The notes under the pieces: model-generated | What the model was told of the DNA's origin: nothing | Seen by the model: only the letters and a program-made list of their open reading frames with translations | Database searches by the model: none | Position numbers and translations under genes: made by a program | In this document: positions 34,025 through 42,268 of the stretch, piece after piece | Layout: each line of letters opens with the position of its first letter | How positions within the stretch are numbered: position 1 is the stretch's first letter | NCBI GenBank assembly: GCA_946537305.1 | Contig: CAMNFR010000003.1 | Location: 38,535-102,534, forward strand | Reading direction: 5' to 3' | Origin: an uncultured Lachnospiraceae bacterium | GTDB taxonomy: Bacteria; Bacillota; Clostridia; Lachnospirales; Lachnospiraceae | Length of the DNA: 64,000 nucleotides

Positions 34025-35560
34025 ATGTCGGTGACTTCATTTTCCTTCTTTTGCTTTTTTGCGGTGTCGCTGATCGTTTACTACGTGATGCCCCGACGGC
34101 TGCAGTGGCTGGCGCTGCTGGTCTTTAGCGTGATCTTTTTCGTGGCCGGAGGCCATCCCATGACCGGCCTGTATGTGCTGGCCGGCGCGGCGGCGGCCTG
34201 GGGAAGCGCCCGGGGCATGGCGGCCGCGGGGAAGACCGGGAACGCAGGGCGAAAGAATGCCTTTCTGCTGCTGGGACTGGGCGTGAACCTGGGCATCCTG
34301 GCGGCGCTCAAATACAGCAATTTTCTGATTGAAAATGTCAATCTGGCGGGACGTCTGCTGCACGGGGGAAGCCTGATTGCGCCCTTGAAGCTGGCGGCGC
34401 CGCTGGGCCTGAGCTTTTATGCTATCCAGGTGACAGGCTATCTGCTGGACGTCTACTGGGAGATCAGCGAGCCGCAGACATCCTTCCTGAAGACGCTGCT
34501 GTTCATGGGGTTTTACCCGCAGATGACCTCCGGCCCTATCGCCCGGTACTCCCAGGTGAAGGACTCCCTGTACGGGGAACATCGTTTTCAGCTGGAAAAA
34601 ATCGAGCGCGGCCTGCTGCGGATGCTGTGGGGCATTTTCAAAAAGCTGGTGATCTCTGTGAGGGCCGGCGTCCTGGTGGATGCGATCTACGGGAACACCA
34701 AACAGTATCCGGGCCTGTATATATGGCTGGCAGCCGTGCTCTTTATGCTGCAGCTGTATACGGATTTTTCCGGCTGCATGGATATCATCCTGGGCGCGGC
34801 GGAATGCTACGGCGTGTCGCTGCCGGAAAACTTCCGGACGCCCTTCTTTTCCCAGACGGTGCAGGAGTACTGGCAGCGCTGGCACATCACCCTGGGCGAG
34901 TGGCTGAAGGATTATGTGCTTTATCCCATTCTGCGTACGAATACCTTCCGCCGCATGCCGAAAAAGCTCAAGGAGCGTTTTGGCAAGAAGGCAGCCAGAC
35001 AGATTCCCACGTATCTGGCTATGCTGTGCGTGTGGCTGCTGATCGGCCTGTGGCACGGCGGCAACTGGAAATATATCATCGGCATGGGCCTTTGGTTCTG
35101 GGTGATCATTGTCTGGGAGCAGGTGAGCGCGCCCTGGTGGGATAAGCTTAACGCTGCCTGGCATATCCGGACGGATTGCTTCAGCTTCCGTTTTTTCCGC
35201 TCGATGCGCGTGCTGGTGCTGGTAAGCATCGGGAACATGTTCTTCCGGGTGAACGGCTTTATTGCCACGCTGCGGACGCTGAAACGTGGCCTTTCCCGCT
35301 GGAATCCGGAGCTGTTCTTTGATGGCAGCCTTTTCAATATGGGGCTGGACGCAAAGGATTTCTTTGTGATGCTGTTCGGCTTCCTGGTGCTGCTTGCGGT
35401 CTCCGCGCTGCAGGAAAAAGGAAGTGTGCGGGATAAGCTCGCGGAGCAGAACCTGCTGTTCCGCTGGGGAATCGTAGTGCTTTTATTTGTGGTTGTGCTG
35501 ATCTTCGGCGTCTACGGACCCGGGTACGAGGCGCAGTCCTTTATCTATGAGGCGTTCTGA
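34025..35560 (+). CDS. MBOAT-family membrane O-acyltransferase (DltB/AlgI-like)
   Basis: 511 residues with about eleven membrane helices. The MBOAT features are a P-R-R-L-Q-W entry near the N-terminus, YWQRWHITLGEWLKDYV, and the catalytic His in IGLWHGGNWKYI. AlgI, DltB and PatA relatives take an acyl group from a carrier and pass it across the membrane to a polymer. Here the carrier is most likely the acyl carrier protein two genes upstream, and the SGNH-like protein downstream is the usual second half of such pairs. The acceptor is presumably the teichoic-acid-like polymer. It starts seven bases after the VOC gene. Confidence 0.88.
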   Translation: MSVTSFSFFCFFAVSLIVYYVMPRRLQWLALLVFSVIFFVAGGHPMTGLYVLAGAAAAWGSARGMAAAGKTGNAGRKNAFLLLGLGVNLGILAALKYSNFLIENVNLAGRLLHGGSLIAPLKLAAPLGLSFYAIQVTGYLLDVYWEISEPQTSFLKTLLFMGFYPQMTSGPIARYSQVKDSLYGEHRFQLEKIERGLLRMLWGIFKKLVISVRAGVLVDAIYGNTKQYPGLYIWLAAVLFMLQLYTDFSGCMDIILGAAECYGVSLPENFRTPFFSQTVQEYWQRWHITLGEWLKDYVLYPILRTNTFRRMPKKLKERFGKKAARQIPTYLAMLCVWLLIGLWHGGNWKYIIGMGLWFWVIIVWEQVSAPWWDKLNAAWHIRTDCFSFRFFRSMRVLVLVSIGNMFFRVNGFIATLRTLKRGLSRWNPELFFDGSLFNMGLDAKDFFVMLFGFLVLLAVSALQEKGSVRDKLAEQNLLFRWGIVVLLFVVVLIFGVYGPGYEAQSFIYEAF

Positions 35561-35562
35561 TT

Positions 35563-36615
35563 ATGAAGGATAAGATTTGGGCGGCGGTCCGGACGGCGCT
35601 GCTGGCGGTGATCCTGCTGCTTGCCTTTGCGAAGGTGCAGCAGATCGTCAGTTCTCCCTCCGACCCCAGAAATTATCAGCTGATCCGCGGGTTTTACGCG
35701 GAACCGGAGAATTCTCTGGATGTGGTGATGATCGGCGGGAGCAACGCCTATGCCTTTTACCAGGCGCCGGTCATGTGGGCCGCGGAGGGCATACGTTCCG
35801 CCAGCTATTCCTGCAACGGAAACCGGATGTCCGCCGCAAAGTATTTTATGGAAGAGGCGCGGAAAAAACAGAAGGACGCGCTGTTCGTGGTGGTCATGAA
35901 TGAGTATTTAATGGATCTGAAGGAAAACAAGATTCATTTCCATACGGATTACATGCCCTTTTCCATGAACAAGGTACACCTGATCGAAGATCTGTGCGGC
36001 CGTGCAGGCTACACCTGGAAGGAAAAGCTGGAATATTATTTCCCCATTATTCGCTATCATTCCCGCTGGAAGGAACTCACGAAAGCGGATTTCCATTATC
36101 AGCTGGACGGTCTGAAGGGGGCCAGCTATTACGATAAGTTCCTGGATACCGCCAAGGATATGAGCGGACGTCTGCCGCAGACCGATGAGATGGGAGAGAT
36201 TCCCGCAGAGACGCAGGAGTGCCTGAACGATCTGATGGACTACTGTGAGCAGAATCAGCTGAAAGTGCTGTTCGTGCACTCGGCACAGATCATTCCGGAG
36301 GAGGAACTGGAGGTCTACAATGCCATTGATGAGATGCTGGAGAGCCGCGGCTTCGATACATTGAATCTTTGTAAGTACACCGAAGAGATCGGCTATGACC
36401 TGGCGGCGGATTATTACAATCCGCTGCACAACAACGTACACGGCTCCCTGAAGGCTTCGCGTTTCCTGGCGAATTATCTTGCGGAAAACTACGGCCTGGG
36501 AAGAGATCCGGCGGAGGAGAAGGATCCCTCCTGGGCGGCAGCCTGGGAGAAATATCAGAAGAAGATATCAGAGGCGGTCACGGAGGATGAGATCCGGGCC
36601 GTTACCGGGCAGTAG
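35563..36615 (+). CDS. SGNH-like DltD/AlgJ-type partner of the MBOAT protein
   Basis: 350 residues with an N-terminal uncleaved signal or anchor helix (residues about 8-28) and an external domain. VVMIGGSNAYAFY carries the G-x-S nucleophile block of DltD/SGNH proteins, and the C-terminal DYYNPLHNNVHGS provides an Asp and His pair that may complete the triad. DltD and AlgJ/AlgX act outside the membrane to move an acyl group from the MBOAT protein to the polymer. The gene starts two bases after the MBOAT stop, so the pair is coupled. Homology to DltD is remote and judged by motif and context. Confidence 0.72.
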   Translation: MKDKIWAAVRTALLAVILLLAFAKVQQIVSSPSDPRNYQLIRGFYAEPENSLDVVMIGGSNAYAFYQAPVMWAAEGIRSASYSCNGNRMSAAKYFMEEARKKQKDALFVVVMNEYLMDLKENKIHFHTDYMPFSMNKVHLIEDLCGRAGYTWKEKLEYYFPIIRYHSRWKELTKADFHYQLDGLKGASYYDKFLDTAKDMSGRLPQTDEMGEIPAETQECLNDLMDYCEQNQLKVLFVHSAQIIPEEELEVYNAIDEMLESRGFDTLNLCKYTEEIGYDLAADYYNPLHNNVHGSLKASRFLANYLAENYGLGRDPAEEKDPSWAAAWEKYQKKISEAVTEDEIRAVTGQ

Positions 36616-36662
36616 TCATCTTGTAACCGATCACTTACACGGATTTTGGGGGGGACGTGTCC

Positions 36663-37706
36663 ATGAATGGAATGAATGCAGATACAGGCGGCCGGGTGGC
36701 CGTGTGGGATAATGCTAAGGCAGTGCTTATCCTGTTGGTGGTGTTGGGGCATGCGCTGTTTTCTCTGCTGGAAGTGGCAGAGATCTACCAGGCGCTCTAT
36801 TTCTTCATTTATCTGTTCCACATGCCGCTGTTCATTTATATTTCCGGCCTGTTTTCCCGCAGGACCATTCAGACAGGAGCAAAACTGAGGCGAAAGGTGC
36901 TGGGCTACGTACTGCTGGGCGTGATACTAAAGCTTATACTGCTGTTGGTGCGGCTGATTTTTAATCAGTATACCTATCGCTCCACTTCTTTTTCTCTTTT
37001 CAAAGAGACCTCTGTGCCCTGGTACCTGTTGGTGCTGGCAGCCTATCTTGTGGTGACACGGTTAATCAAAGATGTGGCGCCGCGGTTCCTGCTGATCTTG
37101 TCCGTAGTGCTGGCCTGTCTGGCGGGATACGACCGTTATATGGGCGAATGGTTTCTGGTATCCCGGTTCCTGGTCTATTACCCTTTCTTTCTGGCAGGGG
37201 CGTTCTTTTCCACGGACCGGTTGGCTGCCTGGAGGAAGGGCATCATCCCGAAAGCGGCGGCCGCCGTATTTCTGGTCGTGATGTTCGTGCTTGTGTACCG
37301 GAATATCGAAATCCTTCATCCATTCCGGGAACTGATCAAGGGCGGCACCTGTTATTATGATCTTCGCGAGGAGATCGGCAAGGACCAGGTGCTTATGTGT
37401 GGACTTTACCGTCTGTTCTATTATATTGTATCTACGCTGATGTGCACGGCGGTCATGTGGCTAATGCCTTCGGGGGAACATTCCTTTACTGAGGTGGGAC
37501 GTAATACCTTGTCAGTCTATATGCTGCACCGGCCCATTCAGCTGATATTCGTATACGGAGGACTGAGCCTGCTGCTGGTAGATCCCGCGCAGACAAAGAT
37601 CCGGCTGCTGTATCTTCTGGCCAGTCCGGTACTTGTATATCTGCTGTCCTTACCGGGATGGCGCAGCGCTGCTGATTTGTTCTGGAAACAGCTGAAAAAC
37701 GTGTAA
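36663..37706 (+). CDS. Acyltransferase-3 family membrane O-acyltransferase, second copy
   Basis: 347 residues, about ten membrane helices. VAVWDNAKAVLILLVVLGH starts the first helix and has the family's Asp/Lys and His positions, then YLFHMPLFIYISGLFSR. This fits the acyltransferase-3/OpgC-like family, which moves acetyl, succinyl or similar groups across the membrane. It is the last gene before a promoter. ATG 36663 has a GGGGGG site eight bases upstream; GTG 36657 in frame is too close to that site. It is different enough from the protein at 5635 not to be a recent duplicate. Confidence 0.75.
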   Translation: MNGMNADTGGRVAVWDNAKAVLILLVVLGHALFSLLEVAEIYQALYFFIYLFHMPLFIYISGLFSRRTIQTGAKLRRKVLGYVLLGVILKLILLLVRLIFNQYTYRSTSFSLFKETSVPWYLLVLAAYLVVTRLIKDVAPRFLLILSVVLACLAGYDRYMGEWFLVSRFLVYYPFFLAGAFFSTDRLAAWRKGIIPKAAAAVFLVVMFVLVYRNIEILHPFRELIKGGTCYYDLREEIGKDQVLMCGLYRLFYYIVSTLMCTAVMWLMPSGEHSFTEVGRNTLSVYMLHRPIQLIFVYGGLSLLLVDPAQTKIRLLYLLASPVLVYLLSLPGWRSAADLFWKQLKNV

Positions 37707-37723
37707 AACACACGAAAAGTCTA

Positions 37724-37752
37724 TTGAACTCGAAAACAGAAAGTGCTATAAT
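37724..37752 (+). promoter_or_regulatory. Strong sigma-A-type promoter of the phosphonate operon
   Basis: TTGAAC at 37724-37729 and TATAAT at 37747-37752 with 17 bases between and a TG one base before the -10 box (extended -10). It lies about 70 bases before the next start codon. Five coupled or closely spaced genes follow to 46192. Confidence 0.75.
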
Positions 37753-37822
37753 CCACCGGTTAGTGTTGACATTTCACGAGGTCCGTTTTGCGTGATCCTC
37801 TCTCGAAGAAGGAGTTGCCTTT

Positions 37823-39124
37823 ATGCTGCCTGCATATATTGATCCCGGTACAGGAAGTATGCTGTTTACCATCCTGCTCGGCGCAATTACAACGTTGTAC
37901 TTTTTTGCGCAGAAGCTGTTCATGGTCCTGAAATTCCGCCTGAGCGGCGGCAAGGTCGAAAAGGCCAATGCCAACAAACTGCCGTATGTGATCTTCAGTG
38001 ACGGCAAACAATACTGGAATGTTTTTGAGCCCATCTGCGATGAGTTTGAAAGACGAAAGACAAAGCTGTATTACTGGACAGCTTCTCCGGATGATCCCGG
38101 ACTGGAAAAGAAATATGAATATGTAGAAAGCCAGTTCATCGGGGAGGGTAACCGAGCTTTCTCCCGCCTGAATATGATGAACGCCTGCATTGTACTGGCC
38201 ACCACACCTGGATTGGACGTGCTTCAGTGGAAGCGCTCCAAGAATGTGGATTGGTACGTTCACACGCTGCATGCGGCCGGAACTTCCGCCGCGGGCTACC
38301 ATATGTTCAGTCTGGACTATTACGACGCGGTCCTGCTGACCGGAGAATTCCAGATTGATGAAATCCGGGAACTGGAGCACAAACGGAACCTGCCGGAAAA
38401 GGAGCTGAAGGTGCTGGGCTGCACCTATATGGACCGCATGTGGGAACGCCTGAAGACCACAGAGCCGGCCACGCATGACGGCCTGACCGTATTGCTGGCA
38501 CCCTCCTGGGGCACGAGCGGTATCTTAAGCCGCTACGGCAGCAAGATGATCGACGCGCTGCTGGCCACCGGCTATAAGGTAATCATCCGGCCTCATCCGC
38601 AGTCCTTCCGCTCGGAAAAGGATCTGATGGATGAGCTGATGCAGAAGTATCCGGACGGGGACCAGGTATCCTGGAACCGGGATTCGGATAACTTTGACTG
38701 CCTGAACCAGGCAGATATCATGATCTCGGATTTCTCCAGCGTTATGTTTGACTATACGCTGATCTTTAACAAGCCCATTATCTATGCGGAAAATACCTTT
38801 GTGAAGGATCCTTACGATGCGGCCTGGCTGGATGAGGAGATGTGGAAATTCCGCGTGCTGCCCTCCATCGGACTTCCTTTGAAGGAGGAAGACTTCCCGC
38901 GCATGAAGGAAGTCATTGCGGCAGCGGTGGCCAGTGATGAACTGGCGGCCGGCAGAAATAAGGCCCGGAGCGAGGCGTGGGCGCACATCGGCGAGAGCGC
39001 AAAGCTGACAGCGGATTATATGATCCGGACGTACAAAAAGATTGAGCAGAAGAGGACAGAAGAACTGAAGGCGGCCGAGACCGCCGGAAAAGGAAAGAAA
39101 AAGGCAGAGGTGAAGACAGCATGA
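37823..39124 (+). CDS. TagB/TagF-like CDP-polyol or CMP-phosphonate transferase with membrane anchor
   Basis: 433 residues. The N-terminus begins AYIDPGTGSMLF followed by one membrane helix, a motif seen at the start of several surface-polymer proteins. The body is a glycerophosphotransferase domain with VHTLHAAGTSAAGY, VIIRPHPQSF and the DFSSVMFDYTLIF block. It lacks the exact WHG signature. It opens the operon containing PEP mutase and overlaps it by four bases. Because the rest of the operon makes CMP-activated phosphonates, I infer it may place a phosphonate or polyol-phosphonate unit rather than plain glycerol phosphate; this is unproven. Confidence 0.7.
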   Translation: MLPAYIDPGTGSMLFTILLGAITTLYFFAQKLFMVLKFRLSGGKVEKANANKLPYVIFSDGKQYWNVFEPICDEFERRKTKLYYWTASPDDPGLEKKYEYVESQFIGEGNRAFSRLNMMNACIVLATTPGLDVLQWKRSKNVDWYVHTLHAAGTSAAGYHMFSLDYYDAVLLTGEFQIDEIRELEHKRNLPEKELKVLGCTYMDRMWERLKTTEPATHDGLTVLLAPSWGTSGILSRYGSKMIDALLATGYKVIIRPHPQSFRSEKDLMDELMQKYPDGDQVSWNRDSDNFDCLNQADIMISDFSSVMFDYTLIFNKPIIYAENTFVKDPYDAAWLDEEMWKFRVLPSIGLPLKEEDFPRMKEVIAAAVASDELAAGRNKARSEAWAHIGESAKLTADYMIRTYKKIEQKRTEELKAAETAGKGKKKAEVKTA

Positions 39125-41127
39125 AAGCACTGATCTTAAATTCCGGACTGGGCAGCCGCATGGGCGTGCTGACCAGCGAACATCCTAAATGTATGACAGA
39201 GATCTCCCGGAAGGAGACGATCCTCAGCCGTCAGCTGTCCATGCTGGCGGAATGGGGCGTGGATGAGGTGGTCATGACCACCGGCTTGTTTGACGGCGTG
39301 CTGGTCAACTACTGCCAGTCCCTGGAACTGCCGATCCACATTCAATTCGTAAAAAACCCGGTCTATGACAAGACGAATTATATCTATTCCATCTATTGCG
39401 CCAGAGAGTATCTGGATGATGATATCATCCTGATGCACGGAGATCTGGTCTTTGAAAACGAGGTGCTGGACATGCTGATGGCCAGCGAGACCTCTGCCAT
39501 GACGGTCTCTTCCACGCTGCCGCTGCCCGAAAAGGACTTTAAGGCGGTGGTCCGGGATGGCATGGTCAAAAAGGTGGGCATCGAGTTCTTTAACGAGGCC
39601 ATGGAGGCACAGCCGCTGTATCTGTTAAAGAGAGCGGACTGGCGCGTATGGCTGAACCGTATTATTAAATTCTGTGAGAATCAGCAGGTCAAGTGCTATG
39701 CGGAAAACGCGCTGAACGAGGTTTCGGAGGATTGCCATATCCACGCCCTGGATGTAAAGAACCTGTTGTGCGCGGAGATCGATAATCCGGAGGATCTGGC
39801 GGTGGTATCCGCCCGCCTGTGCGAGGTGGAGTCCCGCACGGTCTATCTGACCTTTTCCACGGATATCATCCACGGCGGACATATCGCCATCATCAAGAAG
39901 GCGCAGCGCCTGGGCAAGCTGATCATCGGTGTGCTCTCGGATGAGGCTGTGGCTGGCTATAAGCGCTTCCCGCTGGTGCCGGCGTCCGAGCGCAAGGTCA
40001 TGTTTGAAAACATTGCCGGCGTATGGAAGGTCGTGGATCAGAAGACCCTTTCCTATCGGGAAAATCTGGAAAAATACCATCCGGACATCGTGGTCCACGG
40101 GGACGACTGGGTGAACGGCTTCCAGCGCCCGGTGCGCGACGAGGTGGTTTCTATCCTGGCGTCTTACGGCGGCAAGCTGGTGGAATTCCCGTACTCCAGC
40201 AATCCGAAATACAAAGAGATGGAAAGCCGGGCCAGGGAAGAACTCTCCCTGCCGGATGTGCGCCGCGCCCGCCTGAAGAAGACCCTGGAAATGAAGGGAC
40301 TGGTGACGGCTATGGAGGCACACAGCGGCATCACCGGACTGATCGTAGAAAAGACCGTGGTCTATCAGAACGGCGGCACGCATCAGTTCGACGCCATGTG
40401 GGTCAGCTCCCTGTGCGATTCTACGGCCAAGGGCAAGCCGGACATTGAGCTGGTGGATATGACCAGCCGTTTCCGCACCATCGACGATATCATGGAGGTC
40501 ACCACCAAGCCCATCATTTTTGACGGGGATACGGGCGGACTGACCGAGCACTTTGTATACACCGTCCGGTCCCTGGAGCGCATGGGCGTATCCATGGTGA
40601 TCATTGAGGACAAGACCGGTCTGAAGAAGAACAGCCTGTTTGGCACGGAGGTCAAGCAGACGCAGGATACCATCGAGAATTTCTGCGAAAAGATCCGGGC
40701 CGGCAAGCACGCGCAGAAGACGAAGGATTTCATGATCTGCGCGCGCATTGAGTCTCTGATCCTGGAGCAGGGCATGGAAGATGCACTGACCCGTGCCTTC
40801 GCCTATGTGGAGGCTGGCGCTGACGCCATCATGATCCACAGCCGCAAAAAGGATCCGGCAGAGATCTTTGAATTCCTGGAGAAATTCCGCGCCAAGGACA
40901 AACTGACGCCCGTGGTGCTGGTGCCGACCTCCTTCAATACGGTAACCGAGGAAGAGTTTAAAGAACGCGGGGCCAATGTGGTCATCTACGCCAATCAGCT
41001 GACCCGTACCGGCTTCCCTGCCATGCAGGATGCCGCCCGCACCATTCTGGAAAATCACCGGGCCAAGGAATGTGATGATAAGTGCATGTCTATCAAGGAC
41101 ATCATCACACTGATCCCGGAAGAATAA
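39121..41127 (+). CDS. aepX: Three-domain enzyme: nucleotidyltransferase, HxGH cytidylyltransferase and PEP mutase
   Basis: 668 residues in three parts. Residues 1-235 are LicC/PntC-like (ILNSGLGSRMG, then NPVYDKTNYIYSIY). Residues 240-380 are a TagD-like cytidylyltransferase with H251-G-G-H254 and IVVHGDDW. Residues 390-640 are PEP mutase: FDGDTGG near 468 and the diagnostic EDKTGLKKNSLFG starting at E496. PEP mutase makes phosphonopyruvate from PEP, the C-P bond-forming step. PntC activates aminoethylphosphonate with CTP. Fom1 of fosfomycin pathways joins an HxGH cytidylyltransferase, acting on hydroxyethylphosphonate, to PEP mutase. This protein seems to carry both activators, so it may start the pathway and prepare both end products. 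Confidence 0.88.
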   Translation: MKALILNSGLGSRMGVLTSEHPKCMTEISRKETILSRQLSMLAEWGVDEVVMTTGLFDGVLVNYCQSLELPIHIQFVKNPVYDKTNYIYSIYCAREYLDDDIILMHGDLVFENEVLDMLMASETSAMTVSSTLPLPEKDFKAVVRDGMVKKVGIEFFNEAMEAQPLYLLKRADWRVWLNRIIKFCENQQVKCYAENALNEVSEDCHIHALDVKNLLCAEIDNPEDLAVVSARLCEVESRTVYLTFSTDIIHGGHIAIIKKAQRLGKLIIGVLSDEAVAGYKRFPLVPASERKVMFENIAGVWKVVDQKTLSYRENLEKYHPDIVVHGDDWVNGFQRPVRDEVVSILASYGGKLVEFPYSSNPKYKEMESRAREELSLPDVRRARLKKTLEMKGLVTAMEAHSGITGLIVEKTVVYQNGGTHQFDAMWVSSLCDSTAKGKPDIELVDMTSRFRTIDDIMEVTTKPIIFDGDTGGLTEHFVYTVRSLERMGVSMVIIEDKTGLKKNSLFGTEVKQTQDTIENFCEKIRAGKHAQKTKDFMICARIESLILEQGMEDALTRAFAYVEAGADAIMIHSRKKDPAEIFEFLEKFRAKDKLTPVVLVPTSFNTVTEEEFKERGANVVIYANQLTRTGFPAMQDAARTILENHRAKECDDKCMSIKDIITLIPEE

Positions 41128-41141
41128 ATAGAGGGAAATCC

Positions 41142-42263
41142 ATGAACGGACAGATGATTTTAAGGGCTGCGGGGGAGTACGCGGTACTGGATGCGTTCCT
41201 TCAGGAGCGGAATGTCCGGAAGATCTTTCTGGTGTGCGGCCGCTCACTGTCACGTCTTCCGCTGGGCAGGTATTTTGAGGACCTGCCCCGGCGCACGGGG
41301 ACCGAAGTGGTCACGTTCCGGGATTTTCAGCCGAACCCTCTCTATGAGTCCGTGGAAAAGGGCGTGGCGCTGTTCAATGAGTCCGGCTGTGACATTATTA
41401 TCGCGGCCGGCGGCGGCTCTGCCATGGATGTGGCCAAGTGCATAAAGCTCTACAGCAATATGGACCCGGCCGTCAATTATCTGAAACAGGAGATCGTCCC
41501 GAACGATGTTTTCCTAATGGCTATCCCTACCACGGCAGGCACCGGTTCCGAGGCCACCCGCTACGCGGTGGTCTACTATGAGGGATCCAAGCAGTCTGTG
41601 GCGCATGAGAGCATTATTCCGCAGGGGGTGCTGCTGGACAGCAGCCTGCTGGCTACGCTGCCTCTTTATCAGAAAAAGGTGACCATGCTGGATGCACTGA
41701 TGCACGCCGTGGAATCTTTCTGGTCGGTCAACAGCACGGAAGAAAGCCGTGCGTTCAGCCGGAAGGCGATTCAGAAGATCATGGCGCACCGGGAGGGGTA
41801 TCTGGCCAACCGGCAGGCGGATAACGCCGCCATGCAGGAGGCTGCCTTTATTGCGGGACAGGCTATCAATATTACCCAGACCACGGCGGGACACGCCATG
41901 TGCTACAAGCTGACCAGCCTGTTCGGGACTTCCCACGGCTATGCGGCTGCCCTGTGCGACCGTGTACTGTTTCCCTGGATGATGCAGCATCCGGAACGCT
42001 GCATCGACCCGCGCGGCCCGGAATTCCTGGACCGTATCTATAAAGAGATCGCGGATGCCATGGGCTGTAAAAGTCCGGAAGAGGCGGCCGATGCTTTGTA
42101 TGAGCTTGTCCGGGCACTGGACCTGGAGATCCCGGCTGCCAGAGAGGCGGACTATCAGGTACTGAAGACCTCCGTGAACCCGGTGCGGCTGAAGAATCAT
42201 CCCGTCCGTCTGGACGAGGATACGATCGATGCCCTCTATCATGAAATCTTAAAGCAGGAGTAA
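41142..42263 (+). CDS. Iron-dependent alcohol dehydrogenase, predicted phosphonoacetaldehyde reductase
   Basis: 373 residues of the group III metal-dependent alcohol dehydrogenase family: AAGGGSAMDVAKCIKL, IPTTAGTGSEATRYAV and LDALMHAVESFWSVN, with metal-binding Asp/His residues in the C-terminal half (TTAGHAMCYKL, FGTSHGYAAAL). FomC, PhpC and related enzymes of this family reduce phosphonoacetaldehyde to 2-hydroxyethylphosphonate. Its place between PEP mutase and phosphonopyruvate decarboxylase makes that reaction the best guess. ATG 41142 has GAGGGAAA just upstream; an in-frame ATG at 41082 lies inside the previous gene. Confidence 0.85.
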   Translation: MNGQMILRAAGEYAVLDAFLQERNVRKIFLVCGRSLSRLPLGRYFEDLPRRTGTEVVTFRDFQPNPLYESVEKGVALFNESGCDIIIAAGGGSAMDVAKCIKLYSNMDPAVNYLKQEIVPNDVFLMAIPTTAGTGSEATRYAVVYYEGSKQSVAHESIIPQGVLLDSSLLATLPLYQKKVTMLDALMHAVESFWSVNSTEESRAFSRKAIQKIMAHREGYLANRQADNAAMQEAAFIAGQAINITQTTAGHAMCYKLTSLFGTSHGYAAALCDRVLFPWMMQHPERCIDPRGPEFLDRIYKEIADAMGCKSPEEAADALYELVRALDLEIPAAREADYQVLKTSVNPVRLKNHPVRLDEDTIDALYHEILKQE

Positions 42264-42268
42264 CAATC

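Noticed and set aside
31586..35560. A standard dltABCD operon for D-alanylation
   Set aside because: No DltA-type adenylation enzyme is present; the loader is an FkbH-type HAD protein.
39625..41253. A 542-residue minus-strand frame
   Set aside because: Antisense to the three-domain PEP mutase gene, whose motifs are clear; the minus frame has no family features.
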